Position numbers and translations under genes: made by a program
Notes under the pieces: model-generated
The model's input: the letters and a program-made list of their open reading frames with translations, nothing else
Databases searched by the model: none
What the model was told of the DNA's origin: nothing
From: Auricularia sp. M13
Taxonomy: Eukaryota; Basidiomycota; Agaricomycetes; Auriculariales; Auriculariaceae
DNA length: 64,000 bases
Reading direction: 5' to 3'
Assembly: GCA_037042915.1 (NCBI GenBank)
Contig: CM073193.1
Span: forward strand, 5,704,001 to 5,768,000
Part shown: one piece after another, positions 10,969 through 21,676 of the stretch
How positions within the stretch are numbered: position 1 is the stretch's first letter
Layout: the number at the start of each line of letters is the position of its first letter

Positions 10969-11510
10969 ATGATGTCGCTCATCGCCTGGGCCCTGCTCAT
11001 TCTCCCGGTCAACATCGCCGGTGCGTACGCTTATCAACGAACTTCTTGAGACTAAATGCATCTTCGACTAGTATTCTACGTTCCAAACTACCGCTGGAGC
11101 ACGGGTGATGTGAACATCAACGAGCCTGGCGCCATGCTCCGCATCCTCGTCGGCGCCACGGCCGTCCTCCCCATTCTGGGCGCGGTACGTCATCACCGCT
11201 CCCTCATCTCAGTCGACTCACCACGAGGCAGGTGCAAGTCGTCGTGATGGCGCTCTTGCTCGCTCGCCCGAACCTGCCCGAGAAGGCGGACAAGTACCGC
11301 CTGCACATGCGCCTGTCGATGCTGGACGGTGTGTTCCTCCCGCCGATTATCTTCCTGTGGCTCGACCACGAGTTTCCCGGGACGTTAGACAACATCAACT
11401 GGACTACGCTGGTGTTCGCTGCGTATGGCTGTCAAGGTGTTGTCTGGTCATTCTTCTTCAACCGCGCGCGGCGCGAGTGCGACGAGAAAGTGAGAATCCG
11501 TCTCACATAG
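10969..11510 (+). CDS. Small multi-span membrane protein, copy 2
   Basis: Three exons: 10969-11020, 11072-11184, 11232-11510; 147 aa. The N-terminus is itself a hydrophobic span (MMSLIAWALLILPVNIAVFY), followed by a YRWSTGD loop, a second span ILVGATAVLPILGAVQVVVM, then MLDGVFLPPIIFLWL and a last span TLVFAAYGCQGVVWSFFF ending in NRARRECDEK. Probably a four-span membrane protein. A GTGAGA donor immediately after DEK leaves open a further exon; the ORF otherwise stops at 11510. Paralogous to the gene at 8576 by its first span and first intron position. Confidence 0.6.
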
Positions 11511-11724
11511 TGTATTTGGGCTTCCCCCCCCCTGTACTATTTGTTCTGCTGTTTCTGCCGCAAGCTCACTCAGACTGCCAGGTTGAACGCAACGTGGGGC
11601 ACGACTCTTTGGACGTTGATCAATATATGTTGACTTCTTGTCGTTCCTACACAGTACGATTCCTACATCTATAAACGACTTTCAGCAAAAACCCTCTGTG
11701 AAATCCAAAAGACTGAGGAGAGGT

Positions 11725-12044
11725 CACTGGGAGCATAGTAGAGAATCCATTGAGTATCTATTGAGTATCCTGACTCGACATTCAGATGAATTACACGAGT
11801 ATCCCAAGAGTATCATATCCTGAACTACTCTGGAGATACTCCAGGCGCAAGGTAATATATTGAAGAGTATCTCATGAGAATATTTGGGCCTCGAGGGATA
11901 CTCATCCAATATATCATCTTGTGTATAGAGTATCACCAGAGTGGTTCAGGATGTTATCCTCTTGGGAAACTCAGACCATTCATCTGAATGTCATTGCGGG
12001 ATACTCAGGAGATACTCAAGGGATCCTCGGCCTTGCTCTCAGTG
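11725..12044. mobile_element. Palindromic MITE, copy 1
   Basis: A ~320 bp imperfect palindrome. The left end CACTGGGAGCA and the right end TGCTCTCAGTG are inverted copies, and GAGTATC motifs recur in both arms (GAGTATCTATTGAGTATCC on the left, GGATACTCAGGAGATACTC on the right). The centre lies near the ATCTCATGAGAATAT string. The whole element could fold into one long hairpin. No coding capacity. A second copy lies at 31016-31338 in the same window. A target-site duplication is not obvious, so the superfamily is unassigned. Confidence 0.8.
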
Positions 12045-12487
12045 GGTGCAAGTTATGTTTCCATTTCACTTCGTTGGAGATGCTGCTTCTGCTAGCAGCC
12101 TCTTCAAGCCTTGCAGATATATTCGTATACACATCATTCTTCTTCTTGAGCTTTTTCGTCCACCGCAGCTTCTTCACCCATAGGTTGAAACCTAGGGAGA
12201 TTTCGAAAATGACTGAGGACAATATTTTTTGCACTCCGCCAGGAAGCGGCCAGCGGCAAGCCGCTTTCATCATCGTTTGTATCATGACCACGCCCATTCG
12301 CGCCGCCCTGCGTTTTCGTTTTGCTCATTCGCATGATTTCCAGCGGCCTCTTTGCCCGGTTGAGGGTGCCGGATGCCGCTTGCGACACTCTACAAGACAT
12401 AGTTCGTTATTTTGCCTTCACAATTTTCCATCTTTTGACAAAATGGCAGTACCAGGGAAGGCTAAATAAGGATTGCGTGAGCTAGCA
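12045..12487. other. Intergenic between MITE and B2
   Basis: 3' flank of B2. Only unsupported frames are seen. Confidence 0.45.
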
Positions 12488-13871
12488 CTACTCGACCGAC
12501 ATGAACCCGGACATGCAGCTATCCGTGAACGCGTTCAAGCTGAAAGGAAGCACGTTGTGCTCGTGTCCGTCTGGTATCGGCTCTGAGCTCCGCAGGGCAT
12601 TGTCACTTGGCGATCTTGAAGGTTCAGAAGTCACTGGGCGTGTTTCAGATGACGAGGATGCCCCGGAGCAGCTCGTCTCCCAGCTTGAGGCCAATAACAC
12701 CGAGTATGCGCTGCTGGCCTTGCCTTGGCGGCACTCTGCATTTTCTTCGCCAAGAGAAAGGTTCGCAAACGACCTGTTCAACCTTAGTCGTAAATTCTCG
12801 CTGGTGATTCTGAATAAGTAATACGCACAGGTTGCCGCGTCCATCTCTTCGCTCGGTCGCCGGCGATGATGCTTTCACCTCGCATTTGCGCGGCCCATCG
12901 CTTTCCGTGCACAAAGGTTCCGACGGGCTGCTCCTGAAGACGTAATTGGTGAGCAGAGGTGCGTATCAAGTAGCTGGACACGTACTCATCAGCCAGCGGG
13001 GCAGCGTCGACGTCGTCGTAGTCACCGAGCCCCGCGCGCCAATGCAGGAGTCGCTCCTCTCGCGCTGTGCATTCGACTTCCCGACGTTCGCGCCACTCGG
13101 TCTCTATGCTATGGAGGCTTCAGCCGTGGCGTCGGTACGCAGTGCTTCACTTACGCCACCAACACGGCGATCTCGTCCTGGTGGTCACGCGGGTCAGCGA
13201 AAGTATCGTCCTCACGGACCTCGAGCCACATATAGTAGCACGGCCGGAGGAACGTCTTGACGAATGGCTCGAAGGCATAGTCCTCGTATTCGACGAGTGA
13301 TGAGGTCGTGAGCTCATCGCTGTTGGGATCGTCATCGCATTCCGCTTCGTCCATTCTGCTCCTGTCTTCCAGTCGCTGCAGACAGGCTCGTCGGAGATCT
13401 TCGTCGGAGCACTGAATGTTCGAAGGATTGTCCGTGTAAATTCGCGACACCACGCCGTCAAAGCATTCAGCCGTGTGCAGGTACGCGTTGTCCATCGGCA
13501 ACTTGTTGGAGAGTGGGATGGGCGGACGTTCCTCCGGATTACGCGTGGCAGGCAGAATCGGGATACATGCCCACTGAGTATCCTGTCGTGTCGGAAGGCC
13601 AGATCCGACGGGATAGAACTGAAAGTGTGCTGTGCCCGGTTCTCTGTAGAGCACCTGACGCTGACATGAGATTGGTTTACCCATAGATAAACGTCCAACG
13701 CACCACGTCGACCATGGCAAGGTACTTGCGAGTGGCGAATTGCCTGGCCGCCTGCTCGGCCACTGCGTCGTGCAGGCCTTCGAGTGACGCCACCGCATCG
13801 AGGGCGACTGTAACAAAGGTGCCATAGCGCGGGCGATCTTTCATGGGCCGTGGAAAGTCGATATATGCCAT
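12488..13871 (-). CDS. Family B protein, copy B2
   Basis: Five exons on the minus strand: 13871-13704, 13654-13155, 13108-12986, 12933-12829, 12782-12488; 396 aa. It is the closest relative of B1: MAYIDFPRPMKDRPRYG, then TFVTVALDAVASLEG; core KLPMDNAYLHTAECFDG with VSRIYTDNPS; YYMWLEVREDDTFADP and HQDEIAVLVA; then IETEWRERREVECTAREERL. The Ser-rich C-terminal part ends PFSLNAFTDSCMSGFMSVE. Exon 1 is exactly 168 nt, as in B1 and B3, and every junction keeps phase, so the gene looks intact. Its head-to-head partner A2 is damaged, so B2 may now be an orphan. Function unknown. Confidence 0.86.
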
Positions 13872-14053
13872 GCGAAGAGAGCAGCTTGCACGGTCCGGAT
13901 GGCTGGGATAACTGGTGTTATGGTTTCTGAACGAAAGCAGGTCGGGGGTTGAAAGGGCGGCAGAGGCTCCCACCACGTTCGGGCGACGGAACAAACACGG
14001 TCTGTTTCCGGTTCGACCACCACTCTCTTCCTCTTCCTCTTTCTCCCGCCGGC
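13872..14053. promoter_or_regulatory. Divergent promoter A2/B2 with shared motif
   Basis: On the minus strand TTTCAACCCCCGACC occupies 13954-13940, followed by TGCTTTCGTTCAGAAACCA, ending 68 bp before the B2 start. This is nearly the same 34 bp block as upstream of B1. Confidence 0.65.
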
Positions 14054-15057
14054 ATAGCCTCCGGCTCTGCTCGTGCTGTGCCCGTGCACGGCGGCTGCAG
14101 GCCGTATCGGCTCAAGCTCACTCGAGGCCAGCTGTACAGCGCTACAATTTCCGTTCAAATGGCCATGCACCAACTGGCCTGTTCGCTCGCCGACTTCGGC
14201 GACATTCCACTCTCTACACCGACCCCTTACACCGGTGGAAGATCTCGGCCATTTATATTCCTGCTGCAAGATGAGCAGGGGATCCACGGTATTCCGCTAT
14301 CGACATTCGAAGGATCGGATCCCGCGGAATGGAATCTCCTTCAACGAGCGATCGCGCTTCCCTTTGGCGATAATATTCTTTCCTTTTTCCACGATCGCCC
14401 GGTCTTCCAGACGCAGCCGGCTTGGAATCATCAGGATGGCCACCAAACGTACATCGTGCCCCGCGTGGTGCTGTCGACACAACGATTCGCCGCCTATGCC
14501 AGCCCGTGTTCATGGATGGCGCCACGGTCAAGCGACTCGAAGATCATTGCTTGTCCGTTGTTCGGAATCTGGAGAACAGCCCTCTGGACGACCTCGTCGC
14601 GTTGATAAAATTGTATGAAGTGCGTCGGGTTTCTGTCCGGGCTCCGTCACGTTCTCACTTTATTCCTCAGAATAAGCCGGCAGGAAAGACCGTGGAGACC
14701 TCTCCTAGCGAACAGGAAAACATTAACATCGAAGTTACGAACGGACAAGTACAGAGTATGCTTAATCCGGAGGCCCCCGCCTTCATCCCACGGGCGGCTC
14801 GGGTGGACACTGTACGCCGTCCTTCTCTCTTCCTTTCTGCTGCATCATCTCAGATCTGCTTTCCGCCTCTGCAGCTATCCTTTCCGAACTTGGCGGGCTC
14901 AGGCTGTGCTTCCACGATCGCATTTACCATTGCTTCAAGCGTTACCGCGCCGTCGGTCCTGGAGGCGTTGCAGAACATTCCACCTCGCGAGGTCGACTCG
15001 GAGCCGCGAAAGCCGCCGGGGGCACACAAGGAGGACAAAGAGAACATGCGTCTATGA
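14054..15057 (+). pseudogene. Family A copy A2, damaged
   Basis: Exons by homology: 14054-14619, 14671-14811, 14854-15057. Conserved parts: ISVQMAMHQLAC, RPFIFLLQDEQGIHGIPLS, PAEWNLLQRAIALPFGDN, FHDRPVFQTQPAWNHQDGH, then LEDHCLSVV, AFIPRA and the terminal HKEDKENMRL. The last exon is 204 nt, as in A1. Two defects are visible. The codon aligned with the A1 start (MASG) is ATA here (IASG at 14054). The first exon also needs a one-base change of frame between about 14455 and 14490, since the YIVPRVVLS part and the TIRRLCQPVF part lie in different frames. An in-frame ATG at 13949 could give an N-terminal extension but would overlap the promoter motif. Either a recent pseudogene or, less likely, a sequence error plus an alternative start. 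Confidence 0.75.
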
Positions 15058-15797
15058 TCTACTACTTAATGATTACAGAAACTTTACCTTCACTCACTCA
15101 CCCACTTTCGCTTAGCTACATTGCTACTTATGTATCGAACTGAAACATCATGTATCTATGATCTATGGAATGCACGATGTGGTCAACTAGGCTCGATTCG
15201 TGGCCACAGCGGGGGTTGTTTCTGGCAGAGTATTGTCTGCGCCGAGGGACGCGTCTTCCTCGCCGGCCGCAGCTCCATGCAAAGACAATCGACTACAGGC
15301 ACGCCGAGCTTCCGGCCACTCGAGGCGGGGCGGGCATGCTGCGCTGAGAGCTGGTCGTGCGGCAGTGCGGTATGACTTGCGTATGGCTTGACACTGACTG
15401 TAGGATGTACATAACGTCGCCAGTGAATGGGATGCCGAGTTAGCGATCGAGCAAGGAATCCTTGTCCGCCACACACAGCGACTAGCACAGGGAGCCCCTC
15501 AGACAGATAAGCAACGGCCGGTAGTTTGCCCTACTGGGCGCTTTGATTAGCTGCGAGTTGCGGGTGCGATGCTCGGAGCGCTGCGCTGCGACTTTGGACA
15601 ACGGCCAGGACGTGTGGGAGGAGAGCAGCCAGGGAGAAAGCAGGAGGCCATGAAGGACAAAGCGGAGGTTGCGGAGTTGTCGTGTGCAAAGTGGGGGCTC
15701 GGGCGTCCCTGAGGAGGGGCTGTGCTTCATCCGGGGGGGAAGGATCAATCCGCGGAAGCCGCTTGGTCTCGTTTTGCAGCAGAGGTCGAGGACGGCG
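15058..15797. other. Intergenic
   Basis: A2 3' flank (shared with the A1 flank to about 15190) followed by the 5' region of the gene at 15798. No other gene supported. Confidence 0.5.
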
Positions 15798-17158
15798 ATG
15801 AAGCGCATCCAGCAGGTGCTCGCGCCCAAGCCGCTGCCGCCGGACCCTCGGACGGCGGACCGCGCGAGCCGGCTGGCGGCGCTGACGAACGCCCACTACT
15901 CCACCAGCTCCGGCGGCGGCAGCGCCGTCCCCAGCCCCCACGTCGCCGCCGCCGCCCACCCGACGTTTGCGGCCGGCGCGCCGTCGGGCTCGCGGCGGCC
16001 GAACACTGCGCCCGCGCTGAACGGCCACGGCAACGGCCAGAGTCACAAGTACCCGAGCGCGGCGGACGAGAAGCGCATGCTCGAGGCCGAGCTCGTCAGC
16101 GAGGCCGTGTGCGCGTCGCTGCGCGGGACGGACCCCGAGGCGTGGCGCGCCCAGGCCGAGGCCAGCTGGCGCGCCCAGGCGGGCTCCGTCGGCGTCTCGC
16201 GCGTGCGGCGCGAGGAGCGCCTGATGCTCGAGGCCCAGGTACGGATGCTCTTGCTGCTTAGCGCCGGCGCTGACGGCTCTACTTGCAGGAGCTGAGCGCG
16301 GCAGCGGAGGAGTGGCGGCTGCGCGCGGAGGAGGCCTGGGAACGCCATCTGCTCGAGGGCGACGACGACACGATGCAGGAAATGAAGGACGCCCAGCGCC
16401 GCGCAAAGAAGTACGAGGCGCGCATGATGGACAAGCTCGCCCTGCTCGCCGTCGCAGAGGAGGACGCCGACGACGCCCCCGCCCCTGCCGTCCCCGCGCG
16501 CCCGGTCAGCGCCTCGGCCGCCGTTGTCCTGCGTGCGTATGCGCTGGCGATCGTGACGGGCCGCAGTATTTCGCTCACTGCCTTTGTCTTTTCATTTCCT
16601 CAGCATCTGAAGACTCTGAGCGCCGGCGACAAGAGGCCGCGCTGGAAGAGCTGCATAAGCGCCGCCAGGCCCACGAGGCGTCCGCAGCAGCTCGCCGCGC
16701 GATCGAGGCACGGCGCGCAGCAAAGGCCGCGTACAAGTCCGCCTGGGACACCCTGCAGAACAACATCAACGCCTACGCCGCCGCCGCGCCTTTCGTCGCC
16801 ACGAATCTCCAATTCGCCGCCTTCCCCTGGCCGCTGTATAGTCCTGTCAAGGACGTACAGGACATCACACGCGACAAGGTGTGTTTCACTGTCACTAGGC
16901 GAACGATTGGACGTTTACTGGCTTTAGGTGCTCGAGTTCGTGTGCGAGCGCGAGCCGGCCAAGGGCGGCGGCGAGGAGCAGGACGACGGCGCGCGCCGCG
17001 CCATGGTCCGCGCGGCGCTCAAGATCTGGTCGCCCGCAGGCGACCGCTTCGCCGCGCGCGTCCTGCGCCACGTCGAGCCCGCGAGCCGCGACGCCGTGCT
17101 CGAGGGCCACGCGCTCGTCGTCCGCATCCTCAATGGCGAGCTCGCCAGGCTCGGATAG
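15798..17158 (+). CDS. Coiled-coil protein with J-like C-terminal region
   Basis: Four exons: 15798-16238, 16289-16532, 16604-16878, 16928-17158; 396 aa. The N-terminus (MKRIQQVLAPKPLPPDP) is Pro/Ala/Ser-rich. Residues ~95-290 are mainly Glu/Arg/Ala helices (RREERLMLEAQELSAAAEEW; ELHKRRQAHEASAAARRAIE). The C-terminal ~95 residues contain FPWPLYSP, ALKIWSPAGDRFAARVL and VLEGHALVVRILN. That order (hydrophobic-xW-xP-DRF, then RVL, then VVRxLN) resembles the J-domain-like tails of many basidiomycete and NFKBIL1-type proteins, where the first motif is WHPDKF. Here the His-Pro-Asp triplet is not present, so classical Hsp70 stimulation is unlikely. Assignment to that group is inference. Splice phases are all consistent. 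Confidence 0.78.
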
Positions 17159-18407
17159 CACGGGCCCTCTCTTGCTCTCCCGTCATTCGCCCTCCTCGTC
17201 ATCGCGCCGCCCTCGCCTCCTTGCCATTCGCCCAATTGTCTACCTAGGACATTCGCCTTCGTCAGCCCCTTTGCCTTCTCCTTCGACTTGCCCCGCCCCC
17301 CTATTTTATTCGCCCAACATCCCATTTTGTGTGCTCCCTTTAGACCTTCCCTTTTCCCCATCCGCCCAGTCCCGTCATCCCAGCTGCTACATTATAAATC
17401 ATAATCCTCAGGCTCCACCTCACGACCACACTCGCTTGCTCTCGCGCATCTCGTCTCTCATCTACCATCTCTGTTATCTATTTACAGCCCATCTGTCTGC
17501 GTCTCAGGCTCTCACTCCCACTCTGTCTCTCACTCTCAATTTCGGGAAAATGGAATCGTCTTTGGAGTTTCTGCTACCGTAGTGGAGGGATTCATAGAGG
17601 CGTCGAACTCGGCCGCGGAGCGCGCTGTTCAAAGCGTCCTGCGTGACGTTTAATTGGTCCTCGTCCGTCTGCGATGATAATGTTGCGGCTTCCCTGCCAG
17701 TGTCAGCCGAGTCAGGTTCCTGATGAAAGCGAACTTCGTTCCAACCGTGCCCTCAGCCAGGACCTGCCAGTGGAGAGTCAACATCGAGGGATCAGACTGA
17801 AGTGCTGTGGCAGGGCTTGCTCGGTATCGTCGTCATCTACTAGCACCATCGCAGACTGAAATTTGAAGTTGAGTGCCAGACCCGCAAAGCTGCGCGTTGC
17901 ATTTCATCGGGCGGCCAGTGCGAGAAACCGCGATCGTCGTCGCTTCGTGGATCGTCACTGTGTTACAATTGTGTACAGTATCACTATCGAATTACGGCGC
18001 GGCACGGTGACCTGCGTCTGACTGATAACTGAGACCGCGACTGTGACTCGAAGGCGGTAGCCAGACTCTCATGCCAGTGATACTCAAGTCGTTTGCGCAC
18101 CCGGCTGGGATTTGTTCAATGCTCGCGGTTGCACTGCAATGATCTGCGCCAATACAGTAAAAGAAAGCAGCTCCAGCCGCAGCGTGCAAGTTGGGCTCCT
18201 GCTGTGGCATGCCAGTGAAACGCCCAAACTCTGAATCCCGATTATTTAAGTAATCTGACAGACACACACCCTCATTTAGCCCGTCATGCACTGAGGGGAG
18301 AAACGCCCGATCCTTCGTAGGAGATTGCATAATGGGTCGTATTATATTGTGCAGTAATGGGAGATCATATCCATACAACCACTTCGCGTCAATGCAATGC
18401 TACCAGG
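17159..18407. other. Intergenic, pyrimidine-rich then featureless
   Basis: 17160-17540 is strongly C/T-rich on the plus strand, probably the 3' UTR side of the preceding gene. 17580-18400 shows no convincing coding frame. Confidence 0.5.
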
Positions 18408-19479
18408 CTACGGAGGTGCAACTTGAACGTTCTCCTTGTCGGCCTCGTGCGCAGCCGGGGCCGTAAGTTTCAACGCGGAAGAAGTACTAATCGAGCGTTG
18501 TACATCGGTGCGGTTCGCCGCTGCCGCTGGTCGCAGGGGCTGAGAACGAGATTGCAAGCGCGAAGACTCGATGATGGACGAGAGGGTCAAGAGCGAGGCG
18601 CCATCGCCGTTGTCGGTCGCGAGATATTGGAAGGACAACTGTCCCGCGGTGAGCTGGTTGCTGCTGTGGGCAGTAAAACGGGAATGCGCGGCACGCACCA
18701 CGTCGTCGTCGGTGAGCAACCAGCGGGGCACGAAGTCTTCCACTGCGGCAGACAGGCCGCTCGTCTCAGCCTGAGCCTCCGAGTCGTCCTGGGCGACCGA
18801 AGTATCTTGGGCAGTTGACCGCCTCGTGATACCGGGGTACAACCGCTCCATGCGCGCCTTAGAGGGCATCAATGGTAGCCACGCGTCGAGACAGTCAACG
18901 CACGGCGTATGACTGGAGGCAGGCCTCGACTTCAGGGACTGAATACGAGCGGTTGAGGAGCGCGGAGCGATCTCTCGTGAGCTGCTCGAGGCGGCTGACA
19001 CACTGTACGCTCGCCCTCGAGCGCACGCGCTTGACTTCCGCCGTGAAAAGGATGGTCATCTGCTGGAGCACCAGGTAGGTCGGCCGTCCGTCCCCGTGGC
19101 GCCACGGCGGCGTCGTCTGCGCGAAGAACGCGTCGCGAAATGCGGGGTCATGCTCCGCGAGCGTCCCCACGGGCACCACGATCTCCCGCAGGAGCAGGTC
19201 CCACGTGTCGGGCGCGGTCCCACCGAAGGTAGCCATGGGCAGGACGATCCACCCTTGTGCTGAGCGCCCAATGATCATGGAGGGCCGCCAAGTCTTCCAA
19301 TTCTGCAACTTGGGTGCATAGGTCCTCCGGGGGAGCGGCAGGCACAAGCCTCGCCCCGATGCGAGCTCGTGCGCAAGTTCCAGAAGGATGTTTTCGATCG
19401 AGATGTATGCTTTGATCACGTATCCTCTATCACGGCCCTTCCGCAGAGACAGGCTGAGTGGGTCTGCGATCGGCCCCAT
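18408..19479 (-). CDS. Family A protein, copy A3 (C-terminal KEN motif)
   Basis: Two exons: 19479-18904 and 18857-18408; 341 aa. Start chosen at 19479, which places the ISIENILLELAHELAS helix at the same distance as in A1 and A4; an in-frame ATG at 19563 would add 28 residues. Core: RPSMIIGRSAQGWIVLPMAT, APDTWDLLLREIVVPVGT, PPWRHGDGRPTYLV, VSRLEQLTRD. After the intron, at the same position as in the other A genes, come VEDFVPRWLL and a Ser/Ala-rich segment ending HEADKENVQVAPP. One intron fewer than A1. Head-to-head with B3 across 246 bp. No known domain. Confidence 0.83.
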
Positions 19480-19725
19480 GGCCCGAATCGAGGAAGCGCA
19501 GAGAGAGGTGGTGGGTGATGGCAAGCGCGGAGGTCCGCACCAACCGAATCCGAAGCTGCTCAAATACGCCGCTGTGGTTATCCAGCCGTGGTGCGGGAAC
19601 TGGTGAAGCCAAACATAGTGTGGTGAAGATTATTTCCCCGACGCGTGGTGGAACAACCACCATTTCAACCTCCGACCAAGATTCTTTTAAAAGGCCGGTG
19701 CCACACCTCGCCCTGCACGCCAACC
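19480..19725. promoter_or_regulatory. Divergent promoter A3/B3 with shared motif
   Basis: TTTCAACCTCCGACC at 19663-19677, 48 bp before the B3 ATG. The downstream part (AAGATTCTTTTAAAAG) is less like B1 and B2. Confidence 0.6.
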
Positions 19726-21070
19726 ATGTCAGTCATCGACTTCCCACAGCCTAAGCGCGATAGAATACCTAGCGGAACCATCGTCGCTGTCCGGCTCGAC
19801 GCCTCAGCTTCAGTGGCACTCATGAACGACAAGCTCGTGAACAGCGCAGCGAGCGAGGTCAAAACGCAGAAGAGACTCGTTATAATCGACATCGTGAGTG
19901 CACGATGTCTATGTGTGCGAGAAACTCACAGTGAGCAGCCATTCCTTGGAGCGCTGAACCCTGTTATCATGCGACATCGGTTCTACCAGATCGGCCGAGG
20001 GCTCCCTGCTGATAGCTGGGCATCGGTTCCCATCATCCCCGGAGCTCAACATCCCGAAAATCGGCGCGGTGTAGAGCCTACAGCGCCACTTCCCTTCGAT
20101 GATGCGTCAGTTCATACGGCGTATAGCTTTGAAGGCACGGTGTCTCGGTTACACCTGAAGGAGCCGTCCGGCATCAGCTTGTCGACTGAGGACACGACCC
20201 ACGTTTTCGAAAGTCAGCTTTATGACCGCAACCGGTTAGAGCTCGGCGAAGGATGGGACAAGGCCGAGGATGACGAGGTGTGCGACTCCGACTCGGATTT
20301 CGAGATTCCGGAGGTGTCGTTTCTGGACCCGCACTACGAGATGTGGTTGCACGTCGAGGGGGAAAGCTACGCAGACCCAAGTACTCTGAGGGCCGAATTG
20401 GATCAGCTGCGCGCGTGAGTCCCCGTCTGACCCAACGATGTTCAGTCCACCAACCTTCCTGATGCAGGATTGAAGAGGAGTGGCGCACACGTCGGAAGCT
20501 CGAGGCCGATACAAAAAACCGGCAGCTGGAGCAATGGCGCGATAAGCTGGGCCCTGACGTGCCCGCAGAAGTCGATAAAGTCGACGAGTGCGTTACGACG
20601 CGTAATGCTGGCGTTGCATGCTTTCTGATGCACATTCTAGAGTATCTCCGCATGATGACCTTCTGTCGCCTGAGGATGCGGTGGACTCGGCGCTCGACGA
20701 GGAGGCGCACAGCGCGGCGCAACTGAACACCCGTAGTGAACAAGGGTGCGCATCATTTATTCGCATTGCTGTCGAGATGCGCCTGACGATGGTTAACCAA
20801 ACGCGCAGGATTCAACTGAGTGATATCCTATCAACGCACGGTTCGAGTATGGATGGCGCTCCTGTCGACCCAGTTCGTGCGAATCGACACCTCATCGCAG
20901 ACCCGGAAACAGCGCCTTCGACGGCCATTTACGCCGGTACGTCGGAGCCCTCCTTGGTCAGAATATCGAGCGGGAACGCGAGCGGGTACCCTTGGGAATG
21001 GGTGCCGTGTCACACGGGTCTTATTGGGCGGGTAGTTGCATTCCTGCGCGCGCTCATCTTGGCCTGGTAG
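19726..21070 (+). CDS. Family B protein, copy B3
   Basis: Five exons: 19726-19893, 19939-20414, 20468-20587, 20641-20745, 20809-21070; 376 aa. Exon 1 is 168 nt and encodes MSVIDFPQPKRDRIPSGTIV and KTQKRLVIIDI. Intron 1 is only 45 bp and stays open in frame, so retention would not stop translation. Core: GRGLPADSWASVPIIPG, HTAYSFEGTVSRLHL, YEMWLHVEGESYADP; then IEEEWRTRRKLE. The tail is hydrophobic and aromatic: YPWEWVPCHTGLIGRVVAFL plus RALILAW at the stop, the most membrane-like C-terminus in the family. Pairs with A3. Confidence 0.86.
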
Positions 21071-21676
21071 AGCGTCAGCCGGTGTAGAATATAGAATGAA
21101 CGCTACCGACCTACATCTACCTTCACTGCACCTGTCACCGGTGTAACATAGTATTGTGCAATGGAGTGCGCAATTTTCATGGGTCTGAAGGGTGATTCCA
21201 GGCCTTAGCTGGGAGGCGCACCAGAGGCTCGGAAAGGCTATTATGCAAGGCTATCATGAGCAAAGCGCGTAGTCTGTCTGCATTTGGTCGGTGGACGATA
21301 GTCGGCGACCAGACGATGAGCGGTCCGCATCTCCAAGTCCGACGAGCTTCCGAGGGCGCGGCGATGGTAAAGTACCACTCGCTCTGCTCCGTTTCATCAT
21401 CTCTTGAAGCACACCCCCTCTTCAATCTTAGTTTGAAGAAATCGGAGGCTTATAGGGAAATTTTGGGTAAGGAGAGGGTCGCTGAATGCACGCATGCTAT
21501 CGTTGCCGCGTCCAACAGTAAGACGGCGTCTTGTTACGGGGGATCCCCTAGGCCAACACGAAAATATAGTGCAGATGAGTATGTGGTTCGTATGTATACG
21601 GTTTCATACAGCCTAGATCTACCTACTGCATACAAATCATATTCAGAGTTAACACGTGCTCAATGAGCGGTCAGGA
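21071..21676. other. Convergent spacer B3/A4
   Basis: No gene seen. 3' flanks of two convergent family genes. Confidence 0.5.
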
